Counted from the first letter of the stretch, positions 1-10,744 are shown. The stretch: DNA of 26,846 nucleotides from Emmonsiellopsis sp. PD_33 (GCA_032988165.1 JANTQF010000430.1:1-26846); one strand, 5' to 3'. Numbers and translations are program-made. Notes: generated by a model not told the origin, from the letters alone.

Positions 1-471
1 GAGAGGGTTGTTAGGTGGGTTGGGGGTTGGGTTGGGGATGGGGATGGGGATGGGGTTGGTGTGAGTGAGGATCGAGGGATGATAGATAGGGGGGGAGGTT
101 TGTTTGTTTTTGGTTAATGGGTGAGATGGATGGTAGAAAGTTCTTTCGGTGACAGAGGGACTGATTTTTTGTATGGAAAGGGGTATTATGTATTTGTATT
201 TGTATTTGTTTTGTGAGGGGGTGGGGTGGAGGGAGTGGAGGTGTGCAGGGCAGAATGGCGAGGTTTACCTCTTTTTCTCTCTCTCTTTTGATTGTTTGGA
301 CAATTAATGTGGTGTGTAGGTGGGTTTGAATGTTTTTAATCTCGGAGATGGGTGGAAAGAAAGAAAGGGGCGTGTATGTGTGTGTGTATGTATAAGCCAA
401 AAAGGGGGGGTTAAGCCAAGCTAATTATCCAGTTATCTGCTGAAGCAGTGTAGATTCCTGACTTCCCCTTA

Positions 472-497
472 CTCTCTCTCTCTCTCTCTCTCTCTCT
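472..497. repeat. (CT)13 microsatellite
   Basis: An uninterrupted CT dinucleotide repeat of 13 units lies in the non-coding region left of the TeaR-like gene. It is a simple sequence repeat with no sign of function. Confidence 0.95.
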
Positions 498-530
498 AAT
501 TCGCCCTTCCTTTCATCATTTATAGTATTG

Positions 531-554
531 TAGGTAGGTAGGTAGGTAGGTAGG
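531..554. repeat. (TAGG)6 microsatellite
   Basis: Six perfect TAGG units sit 33 bp from the CT tract. It is a tetranucleotide simple repeat in the same non-coding stretch. Confidence 0.95.
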
Positions 555-1988
555 TGGTCTAGCTTTTAGCAAATAAGTCAGGGGAAATTGATTAAGTTAA
601 CAATTCAGCCATCCTTTCCTCTACCTTTATGACACAGCTTGGATGGAATATAGGTAGTTAACTAGGCAAACCTATGTAGCTAGCTAGAGGCTGGTAAATG
701 AAATATAGTTCTCGATTTTTTTTTATTCTTTGTTTTTCAAAAAATCTCTTAAGACGAATACCAGGATGGACTACTACCTATCAATTCCTTTCCTTTTCTC
801 TTTGTTCCGATTTCTCAAGTACTTCTGGCTGAGTAGGGAAGAAAGAGGGAATTAAAGAAAGAAACGAATAAACAAAGAAAGGGGAAGGTAAGTTAAGGCC
901 CATGGGAAACCCGGAAGGTATATGTATGTATGTAAATATGTATCGACGAGTGTTGTCTTGCTATATGTGGTTCAGATGTTAAAAAGTAGTTTTTCGGTTG
1001 ATAGTAGTGTTTTAGTTAGGTAGTTTTCGCAAAAGGTACGTTAGGTAGATATATGTTAGGTACGGGTTAGCAAAAAAAGAAATAGGAAAAATAGCAGGCA
1101 GACAGACAGATGAGCTAGAGCAGCTGAACTTGGAAGTTTGATACGAAGTACACGAAAAAAAATCAAATTGAACGCACGCAGAAAAAAGCAGACAAGAGAG
1201 CAGGCAGCAAGCAAACAAGCAAACAAACAAACGACGATACTAGAAACGAGTCAACAGGAGGATATAGGAAAAGAGAAAACGAAGGAGATAAAAAAGGAGC
1301 AGAAAACCAAAAGATTAGATATCAGGCAAGCAAAACAAAACACAGCATAGCAGCAAAAAAAAAAACAAACAAGGAAGGGAAAAAGGAGTATAATAGTAAT
1401 AATAATAAAAAAATTGGAAAGATATAATCGTAAAATTCGTGAGAAAGTACACACAGTCAAAAAATAAATTCAAAGTTAACAAACGGTTGAGATAGGAAAT
1501 GGGGTATGAGTTTGATGGTCTGCTCGAAAACGGAAAAATAAAGAGAGAGGAAAAGTCGAAAACCAACCAGATAGAGAAAAGAAAAGAAGAAGATTGAATA
1601 TGGCCAAACCAATGTACCCCCATAAAGGGCTGAGAAGGTGGTAGACACATCCGAAAAAAAAAAAAAAGAAATAATGAAATGGAAAACGCCGATGGGCTAC
1701 AGCCGGGCTTGGAGCGGAAATAAAGACGCAGAAGGATAAAAAACAGCCCTGACCACCTTGCTTGAATGTACAAGTAGAAAGATTAACTAACACAAGATGG
1801 AAGAAGATGAACACACAAAATCTCATGAAGAGAGATTGGATAGAGAGAAAAGAGGATTGGAAATAGGCAATGGCAAAAAAGCGCTATTGCTGGGTGGTAG
1901 AAAATGTATTTGAGGATGTAGGGGAAGCATTTTTCATGCGGGCGTTTATATCGCGAAGATTCGAAGCCCCGTCCGTGGCGTGCTTTTT

Positions 1989-3989
1989 TTACATGACAAT
2001 GCAGCAGCCACAGCCTTTCTCCTTCGCTGGCGGAGAATCCTGTACGGGGGTAGGGCGTGGTTGTTTTGGTTTCGAGCCATGGGATGGATTAGGTGAGGGA
2101 GCGGATTGCACGGTTGGTATGGTCTTGTAACCACCATGATCGGTTCCGCTCGTGCTTGGCCGATTGTTCAAATCCGGCGATTTCGGTGTCGGAGGCCATA
2201 GACTCGAGGCGGAAGTCTCTTGGGCCTTTCCAATATCTAGGGTTGGCGCTATAGGTTTCCCAAAGTCTTGAACAGCGAGGGGAGCGAATTCGCGATCAAA
2301 AGTGGACGCAACTTTACCCTCACGTTCCCACTGTTCCTGTTGAAGCCGTCTTGCGTGCGTGGGAAGAATTTGCTGGTCCGGCGGCAGGCGTGGGTCGGGT
2401 TTGTACATGGTAGCCAACCATGGTGGGTCTCCCTCGGGACGGTTGACTGCAGTCTGGGGTCGGTTCTCTCCAGATCTGGTGGATGGGCGCTGATTGGATG
2501 AGCTGCTGCCGCTGGCCGTTGCTTTTGATTTACCCCCAGAAGATTTGCGATTGTTGGGAGGAACAGACGATTTACGACCGGTAGTTTGCTTTGTTCCTGG
2601 TGTCTTGGATTTGACGGGGGAGCTTTGCGCTTGATTAATGACGCTGCTACGTCGGCTGCTGGAGGGAGGGGTTGTTTCGGCTTGCGGTTGGGGTTCAGGT
2701 TCAAATTCAGGTTCGGGTCCAGGCTCGCGCTGAGGGGTATCATCCGCTGCAGCGGGCACCGGATCGCTATATTTGCGGGACTTTGCATACGAAATACTAT
2801 CGTCGTCACCACTTCCTAGTGTGTTGTTTCTTGTGCGGGGGAGGGGGAATTCGCGTTCTAGATGTTCTAGAGGTATAGGATGAGGACTTGTCGCAAGGAC
2901 GGGTATTCTCGAAGAGCTTTTCCTTAGTCCCGGTTGGCGGTATATCTGTGAGGCGCTGCCGCCATTTTCATAAGGATCTGCAGCGATTTCCTCCGGCAAA
3001 CGAGGGTCAAATATCATCGGCTCACTCTCCTCAGGGCCCTCCTGCTCGACGTCCTCGACGGGAGCAGGGGATGTGATTCGTTGTCGCTTTTCTTCACGAG
3101 GACCATGCCACTGCTGATCGCCTTGCTCCACAGGCACAGTTCCATTGATGCCATTGCTATGAGAATCATGGCTCCGTCCTCGTCTGCTACTAGACTTGCT
3201 CCCCGCACGCACTTGTCGCTGATGAAACTGGATCCCAAACTGTTGCAATTCCTCACTTTCGATCTTGGCCAATTTATCCCTGTGGATCCAGTTGGCGTTA
3301 TCCAATTCATCTCCCGTAAAGGTCGGGTGGTGCTTGTCACTACTCTTTTTGTCCCCCGATTCCATCACGCTCACGGCACTTCGGTTTGCAGAGTCTCGAC
3401 CATACAACTCCAGAAGGCTGTCTGCTTCACTGCCCGTTCGGCTTAGGCTGGGGTCCCTCCGCCCCAAGGCATCCACTCGGTTCGGTAGGAGATATCCCTG
3501 GTCTCCCTGCCTCGACCCGGACCGGGAGGAATTTCGAGACAGTGCTGTTCCGTTCACAGCTGGGGGTTGGTTGTGTCGTTGGCTGGATTTTGAAAACGTG
3601 GCGGTGGAATCGTTCGAAGTTCGTGGTTTGGAGCTAGTTGAAATATGTGCATTTTGCTATTGGGGGAAATAGTGCGAGGGCGAGTTAGCAATGGGGCATT
3701 TTTTGCGAATAATCTTGACATATCAAAAAGAATGAAAAAAAATGGCGTATTCCGATCTTTCGGCCCATCTGATGTGGTATGTCTCAGGGATAGAGCTAGA
3801 AAGATCACGCACACCGCATACACACACGCACACACAAATCCAACAAACAAGCGTAGTTCAGCCCTCTCCCCATTCAGAGAATTGGAGCAGAAACCGAGTG
3901 AAAAAGGACTGAGGGGGGGAAGACAACTGTCACACGTACTTCTTGGCTGATTGGGACGGAGAAATCCCAGGGCTGCTGTTCCTTTCCAT
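1989..3989 (-). CDS. CaaX-ended cell-end marker protein, TeaR-like
   Basis: Two exons on the minus strand, 3989-3940 and 3633-1989, encode about 564 aa. The main exon's frame has no ATG near its 5' end and reaches a stop at 3657-3659, so an upstream exon is required. The ATG at 3989 followed by a GTACGT donor joins in phase to a CTAG acceptor, giving a 306-nt intron that contains TTGCTAAC. The protein is Ser/Pro-rich and mostly disordered. It has conserved-looking blocks around residues 130-153 (WIHRDKLAKIESEEL) and 421-453 (PWLATMYKPDPRLPP), and Glu-Pro repeats near 320-335. The C-terminus is Cys558-Gly-Cys560-Cys561-Ile-Val-Met, a farnesyl-type CaaX box with adjacent cysteines that could be palmitoylated. 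In Aspergillus, TeaR is a prenylated receptor that anchors TeaA at hyphal tips. Architecture and sequence style suggest that family, but I could not run a search. The coding region is firm; the name and exon 1 are less so. Confidence 0.72.
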
Positions 3990-5107
3990 TGACACTGCTT
4001 GGCGATGGCAGAGCATCGACAGAGTGCGTTGCAGCAGCTTCTGCCATGCCAGCACGCCCTTAATCCAAACGGAAAGAAAAGAAAAGAAGGAGAAGAAGAA
4101 AAGAAGAGAAAGGGCCAAAAAGAAACCGGTTCAGAAATTGTTGTATAATGTGCTGTTTTGGTTGTGCGACGAAGCCGTTCTGGAAAGAGCCAGAAAGATC
4201 TACTTTTGATTCTTTCTCTAGTCCGGTTTTTCTTCTCTTGTTGTTCTTCTGGCGTTCGTTTCGCGTTCCAGTTAAGGTCTAATTCGGTTCAGTTCCCACT
4301 CCAAGCCTGGTTCTATCGTACACCAGATCCCATAAAGCCGGGCGTGGTGGTTGGGGCCAGGCAAATCGCGTGAGGGTCTGGCGTGGCACAAAAATTGCCT
4401 ATCGAGGCACACGAGAGAGGAGCGTGGCGGGGTTGTGGTATCTAGTGCAAATCGAAGACGGTAATCTTTTGTTTTCCTGTATCTCGAATTTCCACTGGAA
4501 GCAGGCTAGGGAGCGGTAAAACGGGGGCAGATAGATGGCTGCTGGGAGAGCTGGGGGGGTCGAGCGGTGGTTGTAAACAGTGCCCCAACACGGGTCGGGA
4601 TAACGGCGAATTGGCGATCAACAGGAGGGAACAGCGGTCGCAGAGGCTGGCCTGGCAGGAGGAAATGAAGTAGGTAGCACGCAGCCACGCTCAGCCGGGC
4701 CTGTTGGGAGGGGGAGGGTGGAATGACGGGGAGACAGGATTTTCGAGCAGTCTCCAGGCCAAAGAAGGGGGTGGTGAGCCAGGCCCAACCAACGCAGCTG
4801 GGCAGACAAAGGACAAGAGAACAAAACGAGTGACGCGCCCAGAGACTGTACCGCCAGCCGGCAGAGGCAATGAGCAGAGGACGAGGGGGGTGAGCGGCGA
4901 GCAGAGGCAGAGCAGGCCTGGGACGACGGGGGGAGAAGAACAGCCAGAGAGACGTTGGGTGAGGATGAGGATGGGGCTAGAGTAGATCGGGTCAGGCGGA
5001 ATATCAGATATCAGATACAGAATATCACCAACTATTTCCAACAACACTGTCTTGCCTTTGTGTTTGCTGTTGCTAGATAAGCATATGAAGGCCCCTTCAC
5101 TCTCGTC

Positions 5108-5137
5108 TTCTTCTTCTTCTTCTTCTTCTTCTTCTTC
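5108..5137. repeat. (TTC)10 trinucleotide repeat
   Basis: Ten perfect TTC units are followed by a CT-rich stretch. The purine strand is the opposite one to that of the (AAG)38 tract about 1 kb away. Confidence 0.95.
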
Positions 5138-5895
5138 GCTTCACTTCTCTCCTCCCCCCTCTCCTTCACCGCAGCCTCTCCTCATCCCGTCTCCCTGGCT
5201 GGATCGACAGGGGCTGCGGTGATTGGCCCAGAGCAGCTTCACCCTCTCGAATAAACTAATTTGCAATTTGCCTCTGGCTGATGGATCCTTCAGCTGCCCC
5301 GAAATATGAACACCGGACTGCTAATGGCCGTTTTTCTATCAACTAACCAAAACCCGGTGTTGTTTTACTAGAGCTCGGTGGGCGGATTGGTTGGCCGTTT
5401 CGTCCCATTCTACAACCCCTGTCATTTAAACAAGTACAATCCATGCGTAGAACAGCGGCTCCGTCCCCGTATTCCGGAACTTTGGTCGAGCAGAATAGTG
5501 GACTGTCCATGGGTTGAGTTACAAGGGGGGGGGGGTAGTTGATGAGATGGAAAGAAAGCAGCAGAGGGTAATAAAGGATAACTAAAGACTGTCGGAGAAG
5601 GTCTTTATTTGGTAGTTATTTTCAATGAAATGGCTTACTTGTTTTGTTTCATATCTTTTCTTTATCAAGAGGTCTACTAGTATCCTTTGCTTCTCCTGTT
5701 ATCCACACATGTTCGGTTTACTTATTTAGTTAGCTACAGTCTACATACAACCATTCAGCCATCAGCCATACAGGTCAGCAGAGATAAAAGAAAGACAAAC
5801 TCCATTAAGAAATATAATTAAGAGACCTAACAAATGCATCTCAAAAACACCCACCCCACCTATCTACACCAAAACAAAGCAAAACACACAATTAA

Positions 5896-5920
5896 GGCAA
5901 GGCAAGGCAAGGCAAGGCAA
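5896..5920. repeat. (GGCAA)5 pentanucleotide repeat
   Basis: Five perfect GGCAA units are followed by an imperfect copy. It is a simple sequence repeat in the spacer. Confidence 0.93.
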
Positions 5921-6081
5921 AGGCAAAAGGGAAGGGGAAGGCGAACACAAGATTGAAACAAATCTTTAATTTATTATTTATGCCGGAGTGAAGAGTTCTT
6001 TCTCTCTTTCTCTCTTTCTACCTCCCTCTCCATCTCTCTCTTTTTAATCATCCCTTTTAGTTCTCCATGCTGTCGCCTAAC

Positions 6082-6101
6082 TATGTATGTATGTATGTAT
6101 G
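6082..6101. repeat. (TATG)5 tetranucleotide repeat
   Basis: Five perfect TATG units lie in the spacer downstream of the BAG-domain gene. Confidence 0.92.
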
Positions 6102-6185
6102 CCTGCCTACCTAGCTCCATAATAACTACCCATGCCCACCACATATGATGTTCCGCTTTTTTGATATTTAGAAAGGATAAAAACA

Positions 6186-6299
6186 AAGAAGAAGAAGAAG
6201 AAGAAGAAGAAGAAGAAGAAGAAGAAGAAGAAGAAGAAGAAGAAGAAGAAGAAGAAGAAGAAGAAGAAGAAGAAGAAGAAGAAGAAGAAGAAGAAGAAG
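6186..6299. repeat. (AAG)38 trinucleotide repeat
   Basis: About 38 uninterrupted AAG units (114 bp) are followed by a degenerate AG-TAG-AAG-AGG edge. The tract lies 267 bp past the stop codon of the minus-strand BAG gene. If it is transcribed with that gene it would appear as (CUU)n in the 3' UTR. Pure GAA/TTC tracts of this length are polypurine mirror repeats that can form triplex DNA and change length readily. The long leucine frame across it is a by-product of the repeat. Confidence 0.97.
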
Positions 6300-6370
6300 A
6301 GTAGAAGAGGAAAGAAACAAAATGAAATGAAATGAAAAGTAGTTCTCCATCAAATGTTTAGATGCATTCC

Positions 6371-6394
6371 GAAAGAAAGAAAGAAAGAAAGAAA
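6371..6394. repeat. (GAAA)6 tetranucleotide repeat
   Basis: Six perfect GAAA units lie in the same purine-rich stretch, 71 bp after the AAG tract. Confidence 0.93.
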
Positions 6395-6565
6395 GAAGAA
6401 AAAAGAACGGCTGCGCCAATTAAAAAAAAAAATCCATAATACAAAACGAATATTAAAAAAAAGGTTCAAGTCAAAAGAAGCAGAGTAAAAAGAAAGAGAA
6501 AAAGACAAAAAAAAAGGATATACCCAGGCGCGCTTTTATAGTATCAGAAGCATTAAATCGATCTA

Positions 6566-7858
6566 TCAATTCTTCGCGGCCTCATCCACCTCCTTCAAAA
6601 CCCCCTGCACCCTCACAATCAGCGCTCTCCGATGCTGCCTCGCCTGCTCATCCCCATCCACATCAATCCCATCCACCTTTAGAATGACGTGCATCATCGT
6701 CGTCTCTGTCAGTTTGCGATGCTCAAAGTCCCTCGTCTTGGGATCTAGCGGCGGATTGGCAATGTATGCGCGACATAGAGGCTCCAGCGTGCTTTCGAAG
6801 TAGTCCGTTAGCATCTCGAGTTTATCCTGCGCTGTCCTGACGCTGTTGAGGTTTGGTGGGTTGGTGGGGATGCGGAGGGGGGCCCCGGTGGTGGAGGGGG
6901 GGTTGGGCATGGGGGACGCCGAGGGATTGGGGGAGTTGCTGTTGCGGGAGGGGAAAGAGGAGGGTGGGAATTGGCGCTGGTCGGGTATGGGTGAGCTTTG
7001 CGCTTCATTGGGGTTGGGGTTGTTGTTGCCGCGCTTCTTGTGGCGGCGTTTCCTGCGGCCGCCGCTGGTGGTCTGCGGTGGTGGTGATCGTTCGGCCTCA
7101 GGCGCCTCGTATCTATCGTTTTGAGGTGGGGTGAGGAGGCTCTCCTCGCTGGAAGAGTCCGGGATGAACTCTGATATCACCAACATGGGTGAGGAATTCT
7201 GCTTCAGCCCGACATCCTTTGCCCGGGCCGTGTCGTCATTTAACAGCTTGCCCTTGTAAAGTATTTTGATTTGTTTGAGATGTGGGACGTTTAACGACTC
7301 TGCTGCTGCGCGCCTCACGTCGCCAACAGATATAAGACCCTCTCCAATGGAGTAGGCGGGGAAAGTGAGCGGGTACTTTTTCCCTCTGTGTTTTAGGACG
7401 ATCCGGTCGGGTTCCGACTCGTCGTCGTCATACTGAGGGTGCGCCCGTCGGCCAGATCCATAGCTCATATCGTTACGGAGACGGGTGTAGTCGGCATCGT
7501 CGACGGTCACATAGCTATAGTCGTCGTCATTGACGGTTGGCGGGGTTGGAGAGGAAGTTGAGAAGGGAAATGGCCGCCCTCTCCAGGGATTCCAGCTCAT
7601 CGCAAGGACCGCAAGGAAGAATGCGAGGAGGGTAACCGCAAGCCGAGCCGGGGAGGCGAGGAATGGGAGAGCCGCAAGCGAGCTGGATAGGCTGTCGAGC
7701 CAGGGTATCGTGGTGATGGCGGGCGAGGAGGACGACAAGGAGATGGCGAAACGAGAAACAAGGCTGCCCAGGGAAGCGGGGAGACGCGGCGCCAGAGACT
7801 CCAGGTACGAAGCGGAGGTCGCGCTTAGGGAGGCGAGGGGGGAGGATGGCAGTGTCAT
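6566..7858 (-). CDS. Membrane-anchored BAG-domain Hsp70 co-chaperone
   Basis: A single-exon gene of 430 aa with an ATG at 7858 and a TGA at 6566. A hydrophobic segment at about residues 71-89 (RLAVTLLAFFLAVLAMSW) is a likely transmembrane anchor and is followed by an acidic linker. Residues about 150-230 look like a ubiquitin-like fold (ILYKGKLLND matches the usual KGKxL signature). A very basic patch at 266-277 and a Pro/Ser/Asn-rich linker come next. Residues about 335-427 form a C-terminal helical BAG domain (KLEMLTDYFESTLEPLC and HRRALIVRVQGVLKEVDEA). BAG domains bind the Hsp70 ATPase domain and promote nucleotide exchange. The TM-plus-BAG layout resembles yeast Snl1 (ER/nuclear envelope) and fission-yeast Bag102. 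ER or nuclear-envelope location is inferred from those relatives. Its promoter lies in the 437-bp gap to the LMBR1 gene. Confidence 0.88.
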   Translation of the reverse strand: MTLPSSPLASLSATSASYLESLAPRLPASLGSLVSRFAISLSSSSPAITTIPWLDSLSSSLAALPFLASPARLAVTLLAFFLAVLAMSWNPWRGRPFPFSTSSPTPPTVNDDDYSYVTVDDADYTRLRNDMSYGSGRRAHPQYDDDESEPDRIVLKHRGKKYPLTFPAYSIGEGLISVGDVRRAAAESLNVPHLKQIKILYKGKLLNDDTARAKDVGLKQNSSPMLVISEFIPDSSSEESLLTPPQNDRYEAPEAERSPPPQTTSGGRRKRRHKKRGNNNPNPNEAQSSPIPDQRQFPPSSFPSRNSNSPNPSASPMPNPPSTTGAPLRIPTNPPNLNSVRTAQDKLEMLTDYFESTLEPLCRAYIANPPLDPKTRDFEHRKLTETTMMHVILKVDGIDVDGDEQARQHRRALIVRVQGVLKEVDEAAKN

Positions 7859-8295
7859 GGAGAGGGTGCGGAGGGTTGGTGCTGCATCTCAGAGCTGGCG
7901 TTGCAGGCTCGATGTTCGCAGTTGGCGTGGGCGAGTCACCGGATGCGGCCAGCCTGCTTAGTGATGCGCGCGCCGCCCAAGCCAAGTTCCAGAGCAATGA
8001 ACTATTTATTCAATATTTATGCAGGGTTTCAAAGTTATTGTTTGCACAGTTATATGCAATGTGTTAAAAAAATAAGGTCCATAGATACGCCTCGGGGTAC
8101 TCTGGTGATGCGATGTATACACGGCCCTAGAAATTATTATGGGCTATCTTATAATGAATATATACATGGTGAGCTCCTGCAAAGAGACGCCAGCAACAAT
8201 GCATTTACCAGCACTCTCTTTTCCGGTGGTTGTTTCCAACCGGAGAACTCCAAATCGAAAACGCCTTTGCCATGTAAGGACAGCGGCGTTGCGTC
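7859..8295. promoter_or_regulatory. Intergenic gap: BAG promoter and LMBR1 3' UTR
   Basis: These 437 bp separate two minus-strand genes. The DNA must hold the promoter and leader of the BAG gene and the 3' end of the LMBR1 gene. I see no well-formed element in it, and the open frames on the plus strand are shadows. Confidence 0.5.
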
Positions 8296-10481
8296 TCACA
8301 ACCGCACTTTGCCTTCTGTAGGTCTGCCACCAAACCACCGCCCAAGGTTACTGCCGCCTTCATCCCCTGTGCTCCTTTCGCTGGGTTCCTCCGGACCGCC
8401 TAGCCATCCGGGACGCGTGATGCCAGCGCCGTTTCCCTGCAGCCACTGCGGCGTGTTTGCCGTCTCAAATGTATTTTTAACTCTGTGAGCAAATGACTGA
8501 AAGAAATTCTCTTCTTCTTCCTCTGGCGCGAGCTCTGGGACACGACTCGGGCGGTTAACTTGTCCAGGCACTTGAGCTGGGCTCATCGAGCGGTCCGTAG
8601 CTGATCCCAATAGAGGGGCAGCAGATGATGCAGCGCCGCTTCTTGAATATCCTGGGGTGCTTATGTGACTTGAGTTTGAGGGTCCTCTTGACGAAAGTCC
8701 AAGGGCGCCTGGCCCATTCAGTTCTCTATCAATCAATTCACGCCCTTCACGCCAGCCTCCAACACCAAATCCGCTGTCGTTCGCCGTAATGTCTTCATCC
8801 TCATCTAACAGACCAAAATCGAACCAGCTTTTTACTCTGCCGTACAGGTTGAATAATGTGGCGCAGACTGGCAGCAAGATAAATATTGGGAAGAAGTAAT
8901 CAAATCCTTTGCCCAAGGGGGTAAGGTTGATCAAGCGACCAAGGAAGTGGTAAAAGGTCGTACGTTCCTGGAGGTCTTTGGGAAGGAAGGTAAGGAAATT
9001 GTAGGAAAGGGGGACGGTAAGCTTGGCTACCTGTCCTGCATACCAGCAAGCACTTTCACCATAAGTATTACGGGGGACCAGGGCCCGGTTACCCCAGACC
9101 TTCGCATCGGTAATTCCCACAAAGGCTGCCGAGCACATATAAAAAATCCACGCTGCGGACAGGACCTGGCCGAAAAACCCAACGGGTTCTGATTTGGTGG
9201 GGTTGTGGACCACGGTAAGTGTGACAATGGAAATTTTGGGCGCAAAAGATTTGATGACCTCAGACCACACGACACAGACCGAGGCGAGTGAAAATAGGCC
9301 TGCAAGAGCGAGTCTCATGGTTGGTAGAATATTCACATGAAGATGGTATGAGATGGCGGGTGTCGTCAATGGGAACGATGTGGCGGGAGAAGAAGTATGG
9401 GAAGGATGGGTAAATACGAGACGTTTTGACCCATAAGAGTTGATGATGCATTGGGTATCAGCAGCCTCCTTGACGAGGTGTTCCCATGTATTTGTGAAAC
9501 GAGCATTTTGATGCCGTGCTCTGGCCAACCGCCTGGTGATATCCGCAAGGTATCGGGTCGTAATTACGGGTGGTATAGTTGACCTTGAATCTTCCCCTCC
9601 AGCGAGTCTTGGCACTTGTGATTCAGGGATCCCAGTTGTCTCGACCAGTTCATCAATCCATTCCTTTAAATCTGGGGAAACCCCGGTTTTCCTCTTCTGT
9701 AGTTGGTCAACTTGAAATTCCAGATCCTCAAGATCAGCAATGGAATCCGTGAGACGATCATGTATTCGAGGAGCACGACCTTGGATCCGCCGAAGCTTAT
9801 TTCCAGGATTTGCATTTCTGATGAGGGTTCGTGGGATGGCGACGAGGCCGTGACCCATCAAATATATTGCAAGACACAATCCCCACACATAGGCCAAGGC
9901 CATGACCAACCCTTTGAGCGAAGTGAAGTCAAAACCATTCTGGATCGAGATGTAGACGAGCCCGACAATACCACAACCGAGAACAATTAACTGATATCGA
10001 CCATTCGAGCGAAGGGAATATAAAATGCGGTCTTTGGGTGTACGATATCCGGAGTCGATATACTCCCCGAGTAGAGGGAGGATAATCCTGGGCCAGAGAG
10101 CTGGTTAGTTTGCTGCATCAAACGGCGGATGGGCCAACTATAAAAGGTGGGTCTCAAGTCTTACCAAGTAAGAACAAACGTCAGCCAGTACGCAATCCTC
10201 CAAGAGACAAGCATTACACGGTCGGGAAGCCATATTCCACGGTGCGCTCCATCGCTTTCGGTGCTCGAGGAGATATCAACAGGAACAAGCAAGACAACGC
10301 TCGCTGGAAGAGCAAGAGCCAAAAAGACCGGCAATAGGAGAAATGCCGGGGTGGAGCGAAGAGGTAAATAGTATCTTAGAAGAAGTAGGACGAGAATAGA
10401 TATGACGAGAAGCGCGAGGATCATAAATATGCCTGAGCCTACCGAGGCCGCAGCGGCCGTAGCAACAGACGAAACAGACAT
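8296..10481 (-). CDS. LMBR1-domain multipass membrane protein (LMBRD2-like)
   Basis: Two exons, 10481-10165 and 10087-8296, encode 702 aa. The 77-nt intron has a GTAAGA donor, an AACTAACC branch and a CCCAG acceptor; splicing restores an uninterrupted W-I-I-L-P-L-L-G-E-Y reading. The ATG at 10481 is the first in frame, and the first membrane segment begins about residue 15. The N-terminus carries family hallmarks (LLVPVDISSS; SWRIAYWLTFVLTWIILP), like the LWR-YW-LTW segment of animal LMBRD2. About residues 212-253 form a charged coiled-coil-like stretch between membrane blocks. More TM segments follow (LALAGLFSLASVCVVW; FFPIFILLPVCATLFNLYG). The last ~160 residues are a disordered, Ser/Gly-rich, probably cytosolic tail. 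LMBRD2 relatives are linked to receptor signalling and trafficking in animals; the fungal role is not established. The gene shares a divergent promoter with MED15. Confidence 0.88.
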
Positions 10482-10710
10482 GGTTGGGAAGTTAGGAGAC
10501 GCTCTACCGACAAACCATGGCGAGGATAGTCGACGGGCTGTCTCTGCAGACAAACGGGGAAGGCTGAGCTCTGGGTTAGTCACGGAGGGGTGTAGGTCTG
10601 CAAAAAGAATTCAAAAAGTGGACAGCAACGCGGGAGACTCGGGACGTGTTTGTGGTAAAGGAGGAGGAGGTTGGATGGTTGATGGTTGCAGGTTGGAGAC
10701 AGGAACACTG

Positions 10711-10744
10711 GTGGTGACGTACAGCTTAGTCACCACATCACGTG
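10711..10744. promoter_or_regulatory. Inverted repeat beside CACGTG E-box
   Basis: GTGGTGAC (10711-10718) and GTCACCAC (10729-10736) are perfect 8-bp arms separated by 10 bp. The left arm runs on into TGACGTAC, a half-site of CRE type. CACGTG, a bHLH E-box core, follows at 10739-10744. The compact arrangement 230-260 bp upstream of the LMBR1 start could be a dimeric factor site. Binding is an inference. Confidence 0.4.

Larger units (their letters stand above)
1..1988. other. Gene-free, microsatellite-rich region
   Basis: I find no supportable gene here. All open frames are low-complexity, and the longest depends on non-ATG starts. The stretch holds G-rich GGGGAT-type repeats at about 37-56, a (CT)13 tract, a (TAGG)6 tract and many A-rich runs. 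From about 1040 to 1860 the plus strand is strongly purine/A-rich. Part of it, just left of 1989, must be the 3' UTR and terminator of the minus-strand gene ending there. The remainder is spacer. Confidence 0.6.
3990..6565. other. Long gene-free spacer, promoter of TeaR-like gene
   Basis: This 2.6-kb stretch lies between the start of the TeaR-like gene and the stop of the BAG-domain gene, both on the minus strand. The part next to 3990 must act as promoter and 5' leader. The part next to 6565 must hold the 3' UTR of the BAG gene. The open frames are biased in composition (a poly-Leu frame over the AAG repeat, Pro/Ser/Arg frames over GC-rich DNA at 4500-4990) and resemble no protein I know. 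It holds many simple repeats: (TTC)10, G11 at 5525-5535, (GGCAA)5, (TATG)5, (AAG)38 and (GAAA)6. Confidence 0.6.

Noticed and set aside
1..60. G-rich GGGGAT repeats as a possible telomere or subtelomere
   Set aside because: The units are irregular and are not TTAGGG or its complement; they are better seen as a G-rich simple repeat.
11..400. Minus-strand frame of 129 codons at the left edge
   Set aside because: The first codon is TTG, the peptide is made of low-complexity Thr/His/Pro repeats, and no splice partner was seen.
6168..6419. Minus-strand frame of 83 codons with a leucine run
   Set aside because: It is the CTT reading of the (AAG)38 tract and flanking simple repeats, with no conserved features.
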